From the NCBI RefSeq assembly GCF_004362215.1, contig NZ_SNWR01000001.1:6492001-6556000 (forward strand): a stretch of 64,000 nt of DNA. The letters are read 5' to 3'. The stretch is from Paractinoplanes brasiliensis (GTDB lineage: Bacteria > Actinomycetota > Actinomycetes > Mycobacteriales > Micromonosporaceae). A program made the translations under genes and the position numbers. A model generated the notes under the pieces. That model was not told the DNA's origin and searched no databases. It saw only the letters and a program-made list of their open reading frames with translations. How positions within the stretch are numbered: position 1 is the stretch's first letter; each line of letters opens with the position of its first letter. This document shows, in pieces, positions 8,581-17,263 of the stretch.

Positions 8581-10162
8581 AGCCCACGATGCCGTGAACC
8601 GGGGGAACGGTCAACGTGCGCTTCTCCGGGGTGCCGCCCAGGATGATCTCGCGCAGCGAGGAGTTGTTGCTGGTGTCCAGCTCGGCCAGCTTGTTCTCCG
8701 GGTTGGCCAGCGTCTGGATGTAGTAGGTGCCGTTGGGCAGGTCGGTGATCTCGAACGACTGACCCGGCCGGAACTGGCTGTAGGTGTCGCCGTTACCGAT
8801 GTCCAGCACCTCGCGGACGGCGATCACGGTGTTGGCGCCGCACGACGTCGACAGGTCGGTGTTGTCCGGCCGCCACTTCGCGCCCGGGATGGTGAAGTCG
8901 ACGGCGTCGGTGTTGGCCAGGCAGAACGCCTCCTTGCCGCTGCGCACCGCGAGCTTCTGGGTCGAGTCGAGCAGGTTGTACTGCGCGAAGTCGGTGAAGT
9001 GCCAATGCTTGTGCCCCTCGCGCGCGTCCCACTCCATGGTTCCCGCGGGCCGGCTGCCGACCTGGTTGCCCTTGGCGTCGAAGAAGTACTGGTACGCGTC
9101 CATCAGTTCGGTTCCCGTACGCCGGAAGCCGTCGACGAGAAGCGGCGAGGTGCCGGCGTTCCAGACCGTCGCGCCGAAGTTCACGTACGTCTTGCCGTCC
9201 TCCTCGGACAGCGAGATGTCCCACGCGGGCAGCGAGCGCAGGTCGGGGCGCGGGCCGCCGGTCGGGGTCGCCTTCAGCGGCGTCGGGCGCTTGGCCGGGG
9301 CGCGCAGTTCCTTCACGTACTCCGAGACCTGACGTTCGGCGTCGCCCTCGGCGCTGTGGATCGAGTGCTCGTCGGGCCGGTCGGGCGAGGCGACCCGCGC
9401 GTCGGCGGCCTTCACCCGGGCCAGGCCGGCGCGGTCGATCTCGGCGTCCACCACGGACAGGTCGACCTTGACGGTGCCCTGGTCCTTCGGGATGCCGAAC
9501 AGCTCGCGGTAGGCCGGGTTCACCGTGGCGGTCACGGCGTACTCGCCGACCGGCAGGATGAACTCCTCGTTGCGGTCCTGGGGCTGGTCGACCACGGCGG
9601 CGTCCCAGCCCGCCTGCACGCCCCAGACCGCGCCCAGCGTGAACGGGTTGTAGCCGCCGCAGTCGGTCGGGTACGGGTTCGTGGCGGGGGCGTCGGGCCG
9701 GGTCCGCGCCGACGACCAGGTGTTGCCACAGAACGGCGTCTTGTACTCGGTGACCACCTTGCCCGCCTTGTCGGCGATGCTGATGGTGGTGAAGTCCTTG
9801 AGGCCGGTGAAGTCGGTGACGAGCCCGGCGGGCAGCGCGACCTTCTTCTTCTTGCCGTTCTGCACCACGGTCCGCTCGGCCACGATCGGCTTGTCGTAGC
9901 CGGTCCGCTTGGCCCAGATCTCCAGCGGGTCCTTGCCCGCGATCACGTGCAGACCCAGGTCGAACGAGAAGTAGATCTCGCCGTCGTAGTCGTACCGCTC
10001 GGCGGTCACCTGTCCGGTGGCGGCGACGAACGACAGCGGGGGCGGGGTGGCCGCGGCATTGGCCACGCTGACTCCGGCCGCGGTGAGCGCCAGCGCCGCG
10101 GCCACGGCGCCGTACGACATCAGGCGCGATCGGCGGCGTCGCTTCTTCAGCGGATCCGTCAT
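8579..10162 (-). CDS. Secreted lysyl-oxidase family protein
   Basis: 527 aa from ATG 10162 (MTDPLKKRRRRSR), chosen because AAGGACC precedes it and a clean signal peptide follows (hydrophobic core VAAALALTAAGVSVANA). An ORF extension to 10213 adds only a charged, non-signal segment. The C-terminal third is a lysyl-oxidase-like domain. The copper-ligand cluster is GHKHWHFTDFAQYNLL, followed by the NGTYYIQTLANPENKLAELDTSNN region typical of the family. The middle is beta-rich. In animals lysyl oxidase oxidises peptidyl lysine with Cu and LTQ; bacterial members are exported and their substrates are mostly unknown. It is monocistronic between terminator 8531-8580 and a divergent promoter region. 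Confidence 0.85.
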   Translation of the reverse strand: MTDPLKKRRRRSRLMSYGAVAAALALTAAGVSVANAAATPPPLSFVAATGQVTAERYDYDGEIYFSFDLGLHVIAGKDPLEIWAKRTGYDKPIVAERTVVQNGKKKKVALPAGLVTDFTGLKDFTTISIADKAGKVVTEYKTPFCGNTWSSARTRPDAPATNPYPTDCGGYNPFTLGAVWGVQAGWDAAVVDQPQDRNEEFILPVGEYAVTATVNPAYRELFGIPKDQGTVKVDLSVVDAEIDRAGLARVKAADARVASPDRPDEHSIHSAEGDAERQVSEYVKELRAPAKRPTPLKATPTGGPRPDLRSLPAWDISLSEEDGKTYVNFGATVWNAGTSPLLVDGFRRTGTELMDAYQYFFDAKGNQVGSRPAGTMEWDAREGHKHWHFTDFAQYNLLDSTQKLAVRSGKEAFCLANTDAVDFTIPGAKWRPDNTDLSTSCGANTVIAVREVLDIGNGDTYSQFRPGQSFEITDLPNGTYYIQTLANPENKLAELDTSNNSSLREIILGGTPEKRTLTVPPVHGIVG

Positions 10163-10399
10163 GGGGTCCTTCCGGTCGGGCGGCCGCAGGGAGCGCGACC
10201 GCTGCCGACACATCTAAGGAACGGAATGTATGGATCCTGTGAGTTTTCTGTGCGATGGCACGAACCCGTGAGAAATCCCCACTTCCGGCCGAGACGGGAA
10301 CGGGATGACAATCGGCCGAAAGTCAGATGTGCCCGGCGGGCGGACCTGTCAGAGTGCGCGGTCCGCCGGTCCACCCAGGACAGTCCAGCCCGCGTCTCC

Positions 10400-10430
10400 T
10401 TGATCACCCATCGGTACGGTGGCCTATAGG
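10400..10430 (+). promoter_or_regulatory. Possible promoter of the amino-acid ABC operon
   Basis: TTGATC at 10400-10405 and CCTATA/TATAGG around 10423-10430 are spaced 17-19 bases apart, about 60 bases before the lipoprotein start. This is the best promoter match in the 326-base divergent gap 10163-10488, which otherwise holds no gene. Confidence 0.35.
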
Positions 10431-10488
10431 GATGGAGCGGCATGGATTAGCATGTCGTGATCCACGCGCGGAACATCGGGAGAGACGC

Positions 10489-11304
10489 ATGAACATGGCC
10501 AAACACGCCCGCCTGGCGGCCGTAGCGCTGCTCGCGATCGGCGCCGTCGCGGGGTGCGCCAAAGATGACGAGGGCGGCACGACCGAGGGTGGCGTCGCGC
10601 TGGTCAAGGCGGGTGCGCTGACCACCTGCACCCACCTGCCGTACGCGCCCTTCCAGTCCAAGGACGCCAGTGGCAAGGTCGTCGGGTTCGACGTCGCGCT
10701 GATCGACCTGGTGGCGAAGAAGCTCAACGTCACGCAGGAGATCGTGGACACCCCGTTCGAGGGCATCAAGTCGGGCGCCGACCTCAACTCGGGCAAGTGC
10801 GACGTGGCCGCGGCCGGCATGACGATCACCGACGAGCGCAAGCAGGTGCTCGACTTCTCCGACCCGTACTTCGACGCCACCCAGGCCCTGGCCACCCAGA
10901 CCGGCAAAGAGGTCAAGACCCTCGAGGAACTCGCCGGCAAACGGCTCGGCGTGCAGGGCGGCACCACCGGCGAGGACTACATCAAGACCCAGGTGAAGGA
11001 GAAAAACCTCAAGATCGAGGTCGTCTCCTACAAGGACCTGGCCGCGCTGCAGCAGGCCCTCGCCACCAACCAGGTGGTGGCCGCGGTCAACGACCTGCCG
11101 GTGTGGAACGAGTACATCAAGGCCAACCCCGGCAAGGTCGTCGTCGCGGCCGGCTTCGACACCGGCGAGCAGTACGGATTCGCCGTCAAGAAGGGCAACG
11201 CGGAACTGCTCAAGACCGTGAACGACGCCCTGGCGGCGGCGCGCTCCGACGGCACGTACGACAAGATCTACGCGGAATGGATCGGCGAGAAGCCGAAGGC
11301 CTGA
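10489..11304 (+). CDS. Amino-acid ABC transporter substrate-binding lipoprotein
   Basis: 271 aa from ATG 10489, with GGGAGAG seven bases upstream. The N-terminus is a lipoprotein signal ending in lipobox AVAG-C, so the protein is anchored outside the membrane. The rest is an SBP_bac_3 (PF00497) periplasmic-type binding protein. Signs are TCTHLPYAPFQSKDASGKVVGFDVALIDLVA near the N-terminus, the GMTITDERKQVLDFSDPYF motif, and GKRLGVQGGTTGEDYI. The family binds polar amino acids such as Glu, Gln, His or Arg; the exact ligand cannot be read by eye. The stop overlaps the permease start (TGATG), giving one transcript with permease and ATPase. Confidence 0.92.
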   Translation: MNMAKHARLAAVALLAIGAVAGCAKDDEGGTTEGGVALVKAGALTTCTHLPYAPFQSKDASGKVVGFDVALIDLVAKKLNVTQEIVDTPFEGIKSGADLNSGKCDVAAAGMTITDERKQVLDFSDPYFDATQALATQTGKEVKTLEELAGKRLGVQGGTTGEDYIKTQVKEKNLKIEVVSYKDLAALQQALATNQVVAAVNDLPVWNEYIKANPGKVVVAAGFDTGEQYGFAVKKGNAELLKTVNDALAAARSDGTYDKIYAEWIGEKPKA

Positions 11305-12098
11305 TGAAGCTGACCCCACGGCGCCGGCGACGGATCCTCCGCGTCGCCGGCTACGTCGTTTTCGTCCTGGTCATCGCCGGCGTGGTCGCCGCCGCCGACT
11401 GGGGTCGCCTGTCCGACGCGTTCTTCCGGTCCGATGTCGCCCGCAGCATGTTTCCCGAGGCGATCACGGTCGCGCTGCGCAACACGATCGTCTACACGCT
11501 GCTGGCCTTCGTGTTCGGCCTGACCGTCGGGCTCGTCCTCGCGCTGATGCGGCTGTCGACGATCCTGCCGTACCGCTGGTTCGCCACCGCCTACATCGAG
11601 CTGTTCCGCGGACTGCCCGCCCTGCTCGTGCTGTTCATGGTCGGTTACGGCGTGCCGCTGGCCTTTCCCGACCGCGAGATCCCGGGCGGGGTGTACGGCT
11701 CGGTCACCGTCGGCCTGGGCCTGACCGCGGCCGCCTACATGGCCGAGACGCTGCGCGCGGGCATCCAAGCGGTTCCCAAGGGGCAGCTCGAGGCCGCCCG
11801 TACGCTGGGCATGTCGCACCCGCGGGCGATGGTGTCGATCGTGCTGCCGCAGGCGTTCCGCATCGTGATCCCGCCGCTGACCAACGAGATCATCCTGCTG
11901 ACCAAGGACACGTCGCTGGTGTACGTGCTCGGTGTCACCGCGACGACCATCGAGCTGACCAAGTTCGCCGGCGACACGCTCAACACCCGGGTCAACCCGA
12001 CTCCGCTGGTGGTGGCCGGGCTGCTCTACCTGGTGATCACGTTGCCGCTGTCCCAGGTCGTACGGGGTCTGGAACGCCGGGCGGCGAGGGAGAGGTGA
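11304..12098 (+). CDS. Amino-acid ABC transporter permease (HisM/GlnP type)
   Basis: 264 aa, starting at the ATG that overlaps the preceding stop. Several membrane spans are visible (VAGYVVFVLVIAGVVAAA; TIVYTLLAFVFGLTVGLVLAL; a last span near the C-terminus). The EAA loop that docks on the ATPase is present (ETLRAGIQAVPKGQLEAARTLG), as is the FRGLPALLVLF element typical of polar amino-acid permeases. It forms the channel for the lipoprotein at 10489 and the ATPase at 12104. Its stop overlaps a GTG that could start the ATPase gene. Confidence 0.92.
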   Translation: MKLTPRRRRRILRVAGYVVFVLVIAGVVAAADWGRLSDAFFRSDVARSMFPEAITVALRNTIVYTLLAFVFGLTVGLVLALMRLSTILPYRWFATAYIELFRGLPALLVLFMVGYGVPLAFPDREIPGGVYGSVTVGLGLTAAAYMAETLRAGIQAVPKGQLEAARTLGMSHPRAMVSIVLPQAFRIVIPPLTNEIILLTKDTSLVYVLGVTATTIELTKFAGDTLNTRVNPTPLVVAGLLYLVITLPLSQVVRGLERRAARER

Positions 12099-12103
12099 CC
12101 GGC

Positions 12104-12880
12104 ATGTCCACGATCGAGATCGACGGCCTGCACAAGTCGTTCGGCAAGCTGGAGGTGCTGCGCGGCATCGACCTGTCCGTCGAGCCGGGCGAGGTGGTCT
12201 GCGTCATCGGCCCCTCCGGCTCGGGCAAGTCGACCCTGCTGCGCTGCGTCAACCTGCTCGAGGAACCCACCTCCGGCTCCATCCGGGTCGCCGGCGCCGA
12301 GGTCACCGACCCCGATGTCGACATCGACGCCGTACGCCGCGGCATCGGCATGGTGTTCCAGCAGTTCAACCTGTTCGGGCATCTGACCGTACGCGAGAAC
12401 GTCACGATCGCGCAGCGCCGCGTCCTCAGACGCAGCCGGGCCGAGGCGAACCGGATCGCGTCGGAGAACCTGAACCGGGTCGGCCTGGCGGAGAAGGCCG
12501 ACGCCTACCCGGCGCAGCTCTCCGGCGGTCAGCAGCAGCGGGTGGCGATCGCCCGAGCCCTGGCCATGGACCCACGGTTGATGCTGTTCGACGAGCCGAC
12601 CAGCGCGCTCGACCCGGAACTGGTCGGCGAGGTGCTCGCGGTCATGCGCGGCCTGGCAGCCGACGGCATGACCATGCTGGTGGTCACGCACGAGATGGCG
12701 TTCGCGCGTGAGGTCGCCTCCCGCGTCGTCTTCATGGACGCCGGCGTCATCGTCGAGCAGGGCCCGCCGGCCGAGGTGTTCGGGAGGCCCCGCGAGGAAC
12801 GCACCCGCGAGTTCCTGCACCGCGTCCTCGAACCGACCCGGGTCAGCGAGACCGAGATCGGCGCCCACCTCAAGGATTGA
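12104..12880 (+). CDS. Amino-acid ABC transporter ATP-binding protein (GlnQ type)
   Basis: 258 aa from ATG 12104. AGGGAGAGG lies eight bases upstream of this ATG, so I prefer it to GTG 12095, which overlaps the permease stop. Walker A is GPSGSGKST, signature is LSGGQQQRVAIARAL, Walker B is LMLFDEPTSALDPE, and the switch His is in VVTHEM. These fit the polar amino-acid uptake ATPases closely. It energises the importer encoded by the two preceding genes. Its last 11 bases overlap the 3' end of the convergent LAL regulator. Confidence 0.93.
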   Translation: MSTIEIDGLHKSFGKLEVLRGIDLSVEPGEVVCVIGPSGSGKSTLLRCVNLLEEPTSGSIRVAGAEVTDPDVDIDAVRRGIGMVFQQFNLFGHLTVRENVTIAQRRVLRRSRAEANRIASENLNRVGLAEKADAYPAQLSGGQQQRVAIARALAMDPRLMLFDEPTSALDPELVGEVLAVMRGLAADGMTMLVVTHEMAFAREVASRVVFMDAGVIVEQGPPAEVFGRPREERTREFLHRVLEPTRVSETEIGAHLKD

Positions 12881-15407
12881 CCAGCCTGAGCCGGGCGGCC
12901 TCGGCGGCGGCCTCGCGCCGGTTGGCCACACCCAGCTTGCGCAGCACTGCCGACACGTGATGGTCCACCGTCCGCTGCGACAGGCACAGGCGGCCCGCGA
13001 TCGCCGCGTTCGACTCGCCGCGCCCCAGATGCGCCAGCACCTCGGCCTCGCGATGGGTCAGGTGCGCCGGATGCTGTCCGGTCTCGGCCCGCGGCCCGCG
13101 GGGCAGATCCCGTACGCCCCGTTGCCGTAGTCGCCGGGCGATCAGCGCGGCGGCCGGTCGGGCCCCGAGCCGCCGGAACTCGGCCAGGGCCGTGCGCAGG
13201 TCGGTCTCGTCGTCCGAGCCGGCCAGCGCCAGCGCGGCGTCGTACGGGCAGCCCAGCTTGGTCCACCGGGCGGCGGCCGATCGCGTCTGCCCGGCCAGTT
13301 GCGCCGCGTACGGGTCGATCGCCCCGGCCGCCCCGGCCCGGAACCCGGCCAGCCGCCGCAGCCAGGCGAGCTCGCCGGTCACCCAGGACGCGCCCCGCTC
13401 CACCGCGAGCGCGAACGTGCCGTCGTCGGCGTCGGGATCGCGGCCGTCCAGCCAGGCCGCCTCCGCGCGGGCGATGGCCACCGGCGCCCGGTACTGCAGC
13501 TCGGTCTGCCCGTCCGACAGGGTCAGCGCCTCGTCGAGCGCCTCCCACTGCCGCGCGTCACCCTGGCGGGCACGGGCCAGCCCGAGCACGCACAGCGCCA
13601 GCAGCCGCAGCAACGGCACGGACCCCGCCGAGCGCAGCACCTGCTCGGCGTCCTCGACGGCCGTGTCCGTCAGCCCCAGATCGAGGCGCATCCGGGCCCG
13701 GTGCACCACCACATAGTGTTCCCAGGCCTCCAGCCCCAGCTCCTGGCAGGCCGCGACACCCCGGTCGAGCCAGGGTTCCAGGTCGTAGGCGCGGGTGCGG
13801 GTCATGGCCCAGCCGAGGTGGATGTAGGCCCGTCCGATGTGGTCGTCCAGCCCGGCCCGCTCGGCCAGCGTCAGGCTGCGCGACAGATTCGTCCAGCCCT
13901 CCGGACGGCCGGCCAGCAACTGCATCGTGCCGATCGTGTTGAGGCTGTGCGCGGCCACCTCGACGTCGTCTTCCGCCGCGGCCAGGGCACGTTCACCCCA
14001 GGCGATCGTCTCGTCGAGGCGCTCCTCGTTCAGGTGGGTGGCCGCCGCGACGCCGTACGACAAGGCCAGCTCGCGCCCCGGCGGCTGCCCCTCCAGCAGC
14101 CGTAACGCCTCGTCGCCGGACTTGGCCGACTCCGCCGTCCGGCCGGCGCACCACAGCCCGCGTGACAACTGCGCCAGTGCCGAGCCCAGCCGCAACTCGT
14201 CGCCCGTCGTCCGCCAGTGCGCGACGGCCTGCTCGAGGGCGACGATCGAGGCGTCCATCCGGCCGGCCAGATAACACTCGTACGAGCGGGCCTCGAGCAG
14301 CCCGGCACGCGCGTCGGGCGGCAGCGCGTCACCGAACCGCAGGGCGTGCGCGTAGTGGGCGGCCGCCTCCCGGTGCGCCCCGGCCGACGCCGCCTGCTCG
14401 GCCGCGGCCGGGGCGAACCGCAGCACCGCCTCGGTGTCCCCGGCCGCGTCGGCGTGGTGCGCCAGTCGCGCCACTTCCCCCGTACGGGACAAGGCCTGCA
14501 ACGCACGGCGATGCAGAGCGACCCGGCGGTGCGGTGGCAGCGACTGCTCGACGGACTGCCGGGCCAGCTCGTGCCGGAACTCGACGCCGCCCGGGGCCTC
14601 CCGCAGGATGCCCGAGCTCAAGCACTGTTCGAGCGGCTCGGCCGCGGCGGGCACCAGCGCGTCGATCAGCCACAGCTCGGCCCGGGGGAGCGCGATCGCT
14701 ACCGCCTCCAGCACGGTGTTGGCCTCGGCGCTGAGCCAGGCGGCCCGCGCCATCACCGCGTCGCGCACTGTCGGCGGGATTCCGCCGCCGCCGGGGGAGG
14801 CGAGCACCTCGCTGACGAAGAACGGGTTCCCGGCCGTCGCGCGATGCAGCTCGTACGGGTCCAGGCCGCGCGGCGCGGCCAGCGCAGCCACCGCCATGAC
14901 CGTCAACGGCGGCACGTCGAGCCGGCGCACCGGGACAGCGCCGCCGAGCAGCCGGCGCAATGGGTGGAACCGGTCCAGCCCGTCCTCGCGCCAGCTGCCG
15001 ACGATCAGGGCCGGGATCTTCTCGGCGCGGCGGCCGAGCACGCACAGCACGTCGATCGTCGCCTCGTCGGCCCAATGCAGATCCTCCACCACGACCACTG
15101 CGCCCGGAGCGGACTCGGCGTGCCGGATCAGCGCGGCGGCGATCCGGTACGCCTTCGCGCCCGCCGCTACGAGCTCGGCCAGCTCGCCGCCGGTGTCACG
15201 CGCGATGTCGGCGAACGGGCCCAGTGGGCGCGGCGTGAACAACGGATCGCACGAGCCCCACAACACGTCCGGCCGGCCGGAGCAGAACTGCCGCAGCAAC
15301 GCCGTCTTGCCGCTGCCGGCCTCGCCGCCGAGCAGCACGAGGACGCCCTGGCCCGCGGCCCGATCCAGGGCGGCCAGCTGGTCCCCGCGCTCGACCAGTT
15401 CGGTCAT
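12870..15407 (-). CDS. LuxR-family LAL transcriptional regulator
   Basis: 845 aa. N-terminal ATPase: Walker A GGEAGSGKTALLRQF near residues 28-42 and Walker B VVVVEDLHWADEATID near 105-120. Then comes a TPR-like middle and a canonical C-terminal LuxR HTH (LTHREAEVLAHLGRG ... QRTVDHHVSAVLRKLG). It is convergent with the ABC importer and divergent from the secreted gene at 15586. By position it might control the latter, but LAL targets are often remote. It has no end overlap with other minus-strand genes and appears monocistronic. Confidence 0.9.
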   Translation of the reverse strand: MTELVERGDQLAALDRAAGQGVLVLLGGEAGSGKTALLRQFCSGRPDVLWGSCDPLFTPRPLGPFADIARDTGGELAELVAAGAKAYRIAAALIRHAESAPGAVVVVEDLHWADEATIDVLCVLGRRAEKIPALIVGSWREDGLDRFHPLRRLLGGAVPVRRLDVPPLTVMAVAALAAPRGLDPYELHRATAGNPFFVSEVLASPGGGGIPPTVRDAVMARAAWLSAEANTVLEAVAIALPRAELWLIDALVPAAAEPLEQCLSSGILREAPGGVEFRHELARQSVEQSLPPHRRVALHRRALQALSRTGEVARLAHHADAAGDTEAVLRFAPAAAEQAASAGAHREAAAHYAHALRFGDALPPDARAGLLEARSYECYLAGRMDASIVALEQAVAHWRTTGDELRLGSALAQLSRGLWCAGRTAESAKSGDEALRLLEGQPPGRELALSYGVAAATHLNEERLDETIAWGERALAAAEDDVEVAAHSLNTIGTMQLLAGRPEGWTNLSRSLTLAERAGLDDHIGRAYIHLGWAMTRTRAYDLEPWLDRGVAACQELGLEAWEHYVVVHRARMRLDLGLTDTAVEDAEQVLRSAGSVPLLRLLALCVLGLARARQGDARQWEALDEALTLSDGQTELQYRAPVAIARAEAAWLDGRDPDADDGTFALAVERGASWVTGELAWLRRLAGFRAGAAGAIDPYAAQLAGQTRSAAARWTKLGCPYDAALALAGSDDETDLRTALAEFRRLGARPAAALIARRLRQRGVRDLPRGPRAETGQHPAHLTHREAEVLAHLGRGESNAAIAGRLCLSQRTVDHHVSAVLRKLGVANRREAAAEAARLRLVNP

Positions 15408-15545
15408 CGCTCCACCGTGGCAGGGCGCCGTGCCCGCGTCGATGCTCGTGTAGGCAACCCGACCGCTGATGACCGGGTAAGGCGCCGCCCAAGATGGGCA
15501 TTCGCTGCCCTGTCCGCCCGCGAGCGGCCGCTCCTAGCGTTCTGA

Positions 15546-15568
15546 CCAGGCCGGACTCGCCGGCCTGG
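15546..15568 (+). promoter_or_regulatory. 5'-UTR hairpin before a secreted-protein gene
   Basis: CCAGGCCG and CGGCCTGG form an 8-bp stem with a 7-base loop. It ends four bases before GGGAGGAC, the ribosome-binding site of the 15586 gene. It may shield or stabilise the mRNA start. No riboswitch family is recognised. Confidence 0.4.
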
Positions 15569-15585
15569 GAACGGGAGGACAGACC

Positions 15586-16149
15586 ATGCTCCGCAGAATT
15601 GTGGCCCCGATGGCCTCGCTGGCGTTGCTCGCCGGGATCGCCACGCCCGCGTACGCGTCGTGGTGCCGCTCCGACCTCGAGCGGCTCCGGCAGCAGACGG
15701 CGAAATACCGGACGGTCGCGGTGGCCGAGCGGGCCGGTTACGCCAAGTTCGCCGACGTCGACGGCGTCACCTGTATCGACATGCCGGGCCGGGGCGCGAT
15801 GGGCGTGCACTACGTCAACGGCGCCCTGGCCGGCGACGGCAACATCCGAGCCCGTACGCCGGAGGCCATGGTCTACGAGCCCGACCGGGCAGGCCGCCCG
15901 CATCTGGTCGCGGTCGAATACGTCGTGCTCCGGAAGGCGTGGACCGATGCCGGTCACCGCCGGGCGCCCCGCCTGTACGGGCAGACGTTCGACTTCACGG
16001 CGAGCCCCAACCGGTACGGTCTGCCGCCGTTCTACTCCCTGCACGTGTGGGTCTGGAAGCACAACCCGGCCGGGGCCTTCAGCATGTGGAACCCGCGCGT
16101 GCACTGCCCGGGCCGCCCCGCCGAAAGCCACGCCAGGCACCACTCATGA
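15586..16149 (+). CDS. Conserved secreted protein, function unknown
   Basis: 187 aa. The signal peptide is MLRRIVAPMASLALLAGIATPAYA with cleavage near residue 25. The mature part begins with a helix (DLERLRQQTAKYRTVAVAERAGYAKF), followed by a compact beta-rich domain with GAMGVHYVNG, EAMVYEPDRAGRPHLVAVEYVV and FYSLHVWVWKHNPAGAFSMWNP. This pattern occurs in exported proteins of several actinobacteria, but I know no biochemical role. Conserved His and Trp residues near the end could bind metal or ligand. The start has GGGAGGAC upstream. The gene ends in a 4-base ATGA overlap with the next small secreted protein. Confidence 0.8.
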   Translation: MLRRIVAPMASLALLAGIATPAYASWCRSDLERLRQQTAKYRTVAVAERAGYAKFADVDGVTCIDMPGRGAMGVHYVNGALAGDGNIRARTPEAMVYEPDRAGRPHLVAVEYVVLRKAWTDAGHRRAPRLYGQTFDFTASPNRYGLPPFYSLHVWVWKHNPAGAFSMWNPRVHCPGRPAESHARHHS

Positions 16150-16508
16150 CCCGCCCAGCCGGTCTCCTCGCGGCGGTGCTCGCCTTCCCGGCCGCTGTTC
16201 TGGCCTTCCCGGCGGCTCCCGCAGCGGCGGCCCGGCCGGACATGCCGGACCCCCCGTCCTGGCCGGTGTGCACGGCCGGGGCGCCGGTTGCCGCCGACGA
16301 CTCGGTTGCCGAGACGGTGCGGATGGCCATGGCCGCCGCCCTCGGAGCAGCTTCCGCGGCGGCCTGGACCAGAGACCGGCGACGGCGCGGCCCGACCGCA
16401 CCGGATCCCCGGGCCGGGCCGGTGTGCACGGTCGAGGTGCCGATTGCGGCTGACGACGCGACGCCGCTCGCGATGTCCGCGGAGAGCCTTCCTCGGCCGC
16501 GGGCTTGA
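16146..16508 (+). CDS. Small exported protein with an internal duplication
   Basis: 120 aa, starting at the ATG that overlaps the upstream stop. A signal peptide rich in Ala, Phe and Pro (about residues 1-28) leads a short mature part. That part holds two copies of a motif: PVCTAGAPVAADDSVAE and PVCTVEVPIAADDATPL. Each copy has one Cys, so they could pair within or between chains. I recognise no family. The ORF stops immediately before the MerR-type dyad at 16507, whose left base overlaps the stop codon. Real expression is likely because of the coupling, but the function is open. Confidence 0.6.
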   Translation: MTRPAGLLAAVLAFPAAVLAFPAAPAAAARPDMPDPPSWPVCTAGAPVAADDSVAETVRMAMAAALGAASAAAWTRDRRRRGPTAPDPRAGPVCTVEVPIAADDATPLAMSAESLPRPRA

Positions 16509-16529
16509 CCTTGACATCGTGACAAGGTC
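16507..16529 (+). promoter_or_regulatory. MerR-type operator/promoter before the HEAT gene
   Basis: GACCTTG (16507-16513) and CAAGGTC (16523-16529) form a perfect 7-bp dyad with a 9-base spacer, 26 bases before ATG 16556. TTGACC/TTGACA elements overlap it. MerR-family proteins bind such dyads in over-long promoter spacers. A MerR gene with HEAT repeats lies 700 bases downstream, so it is the obvious regulator (inference). Confidence 0.6.
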
Positions 16530-16555
16530 TTCACTGGGTGCCGGAGGTGGTCCCC

Positions 16556-17194
16556 ATGACCCTGATCAACGCGCTCGCCGCCCGGGAATCGTCGGTTCGG
16601 CTGCAGGCGGCGCTCGCGGCCGGCACCCGGGCCGACCCCGCCCTGCTCGAGCCGCTGGTGGCCCGCTGCGCCGTCGAGCCCGACTTCTTCGTCCGCGACA
16701 TGCTGACCTGGGCGCTCACCCGGCTGCCGGCCCAGCTCACCGTGCCCCGGCTGGTGGTCGAGCTCCGATCGGCGATCCCACAGGCCCGCAGCCAGGCGTT
16801 GCATACGCTGTCGAAGACCGGGGACAGGCGGGCCTGGCCGGCGATCACCAGCTCGCTGCTGCGTGACCCCGACGACGAGGTCGCTCGGGCGGCGTGGCGT
16901 ACGGCGGCCGGGCTGGCGCCCGAAGGCGAACAGGAAGGGTTGGCGGTGGAGCTGGCAACGCAGCTGGGCCGCGGCGACCGGAACACCCGGCTCAGCCTGA
17001 GCCGGGCCCTGGTCGCGCTGGGCGAGGCGGCCGAGCCGGTGCTGCGTCGCGCGGCGGCCGGCGCCGACCCGGAGGTGCAGGCGCACGCCCACGCCACCGA
17101 GACGCTGCTGCGCGACCCGGAGGCGGGTTTCGACGTCGCGATCGAGGAGGCCAAACGGATCGTCGCGCTGGGACCGCGGCATGCCGACCTCTGA
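16556..17194 (+). CDS. HEAT-repeat protein
   Basis: 212 aa from ATG 16556, preceded by GGAGGTGG at a good distance. A GTG at 16538 is possible but lies in front of the Shine-Dalgarno. The protein is a run of HEAT/armadillo-like helical pairs (for example ARSQALHTLSKTGDRRAWPAITSSLLRDPDDEVARAAW). It is soluble with no catalytic motif. Such proteins serve as binding scaffolds. The same repeat style forms the C-terminal two-thirds of the MerR regulator at 17264, so the two may be related by duplication or act as partners. Expression is likely controlled at the dyad 16507-16529. Confidence 0.8.
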   Translation: MTLINALAARESSVRLQAALAAGTRADPALLEPLVARCAVEPDFFVRDMLTWALTRLPAQLTVPRLVVELRSAIPQARSQALHTLSKTGDRRAWPAITSSLLRDPDDEVARAAWRTAAGLAPEGEQEGLAVELATQLGRGDRNTRLSLSRALVALGEAAEPVLRRAAAGADPEVQAHAHATETLLRDPEAGFDVAIEEAKRIVALGPRHADL

Positions 17195-17263
17195 CGCCGC
17201 CGGCCCCGCCGTGGCAACCCGCCGTCGTGACAGGACCGGACGGCTTCGGTATGGGGTGGCGGC

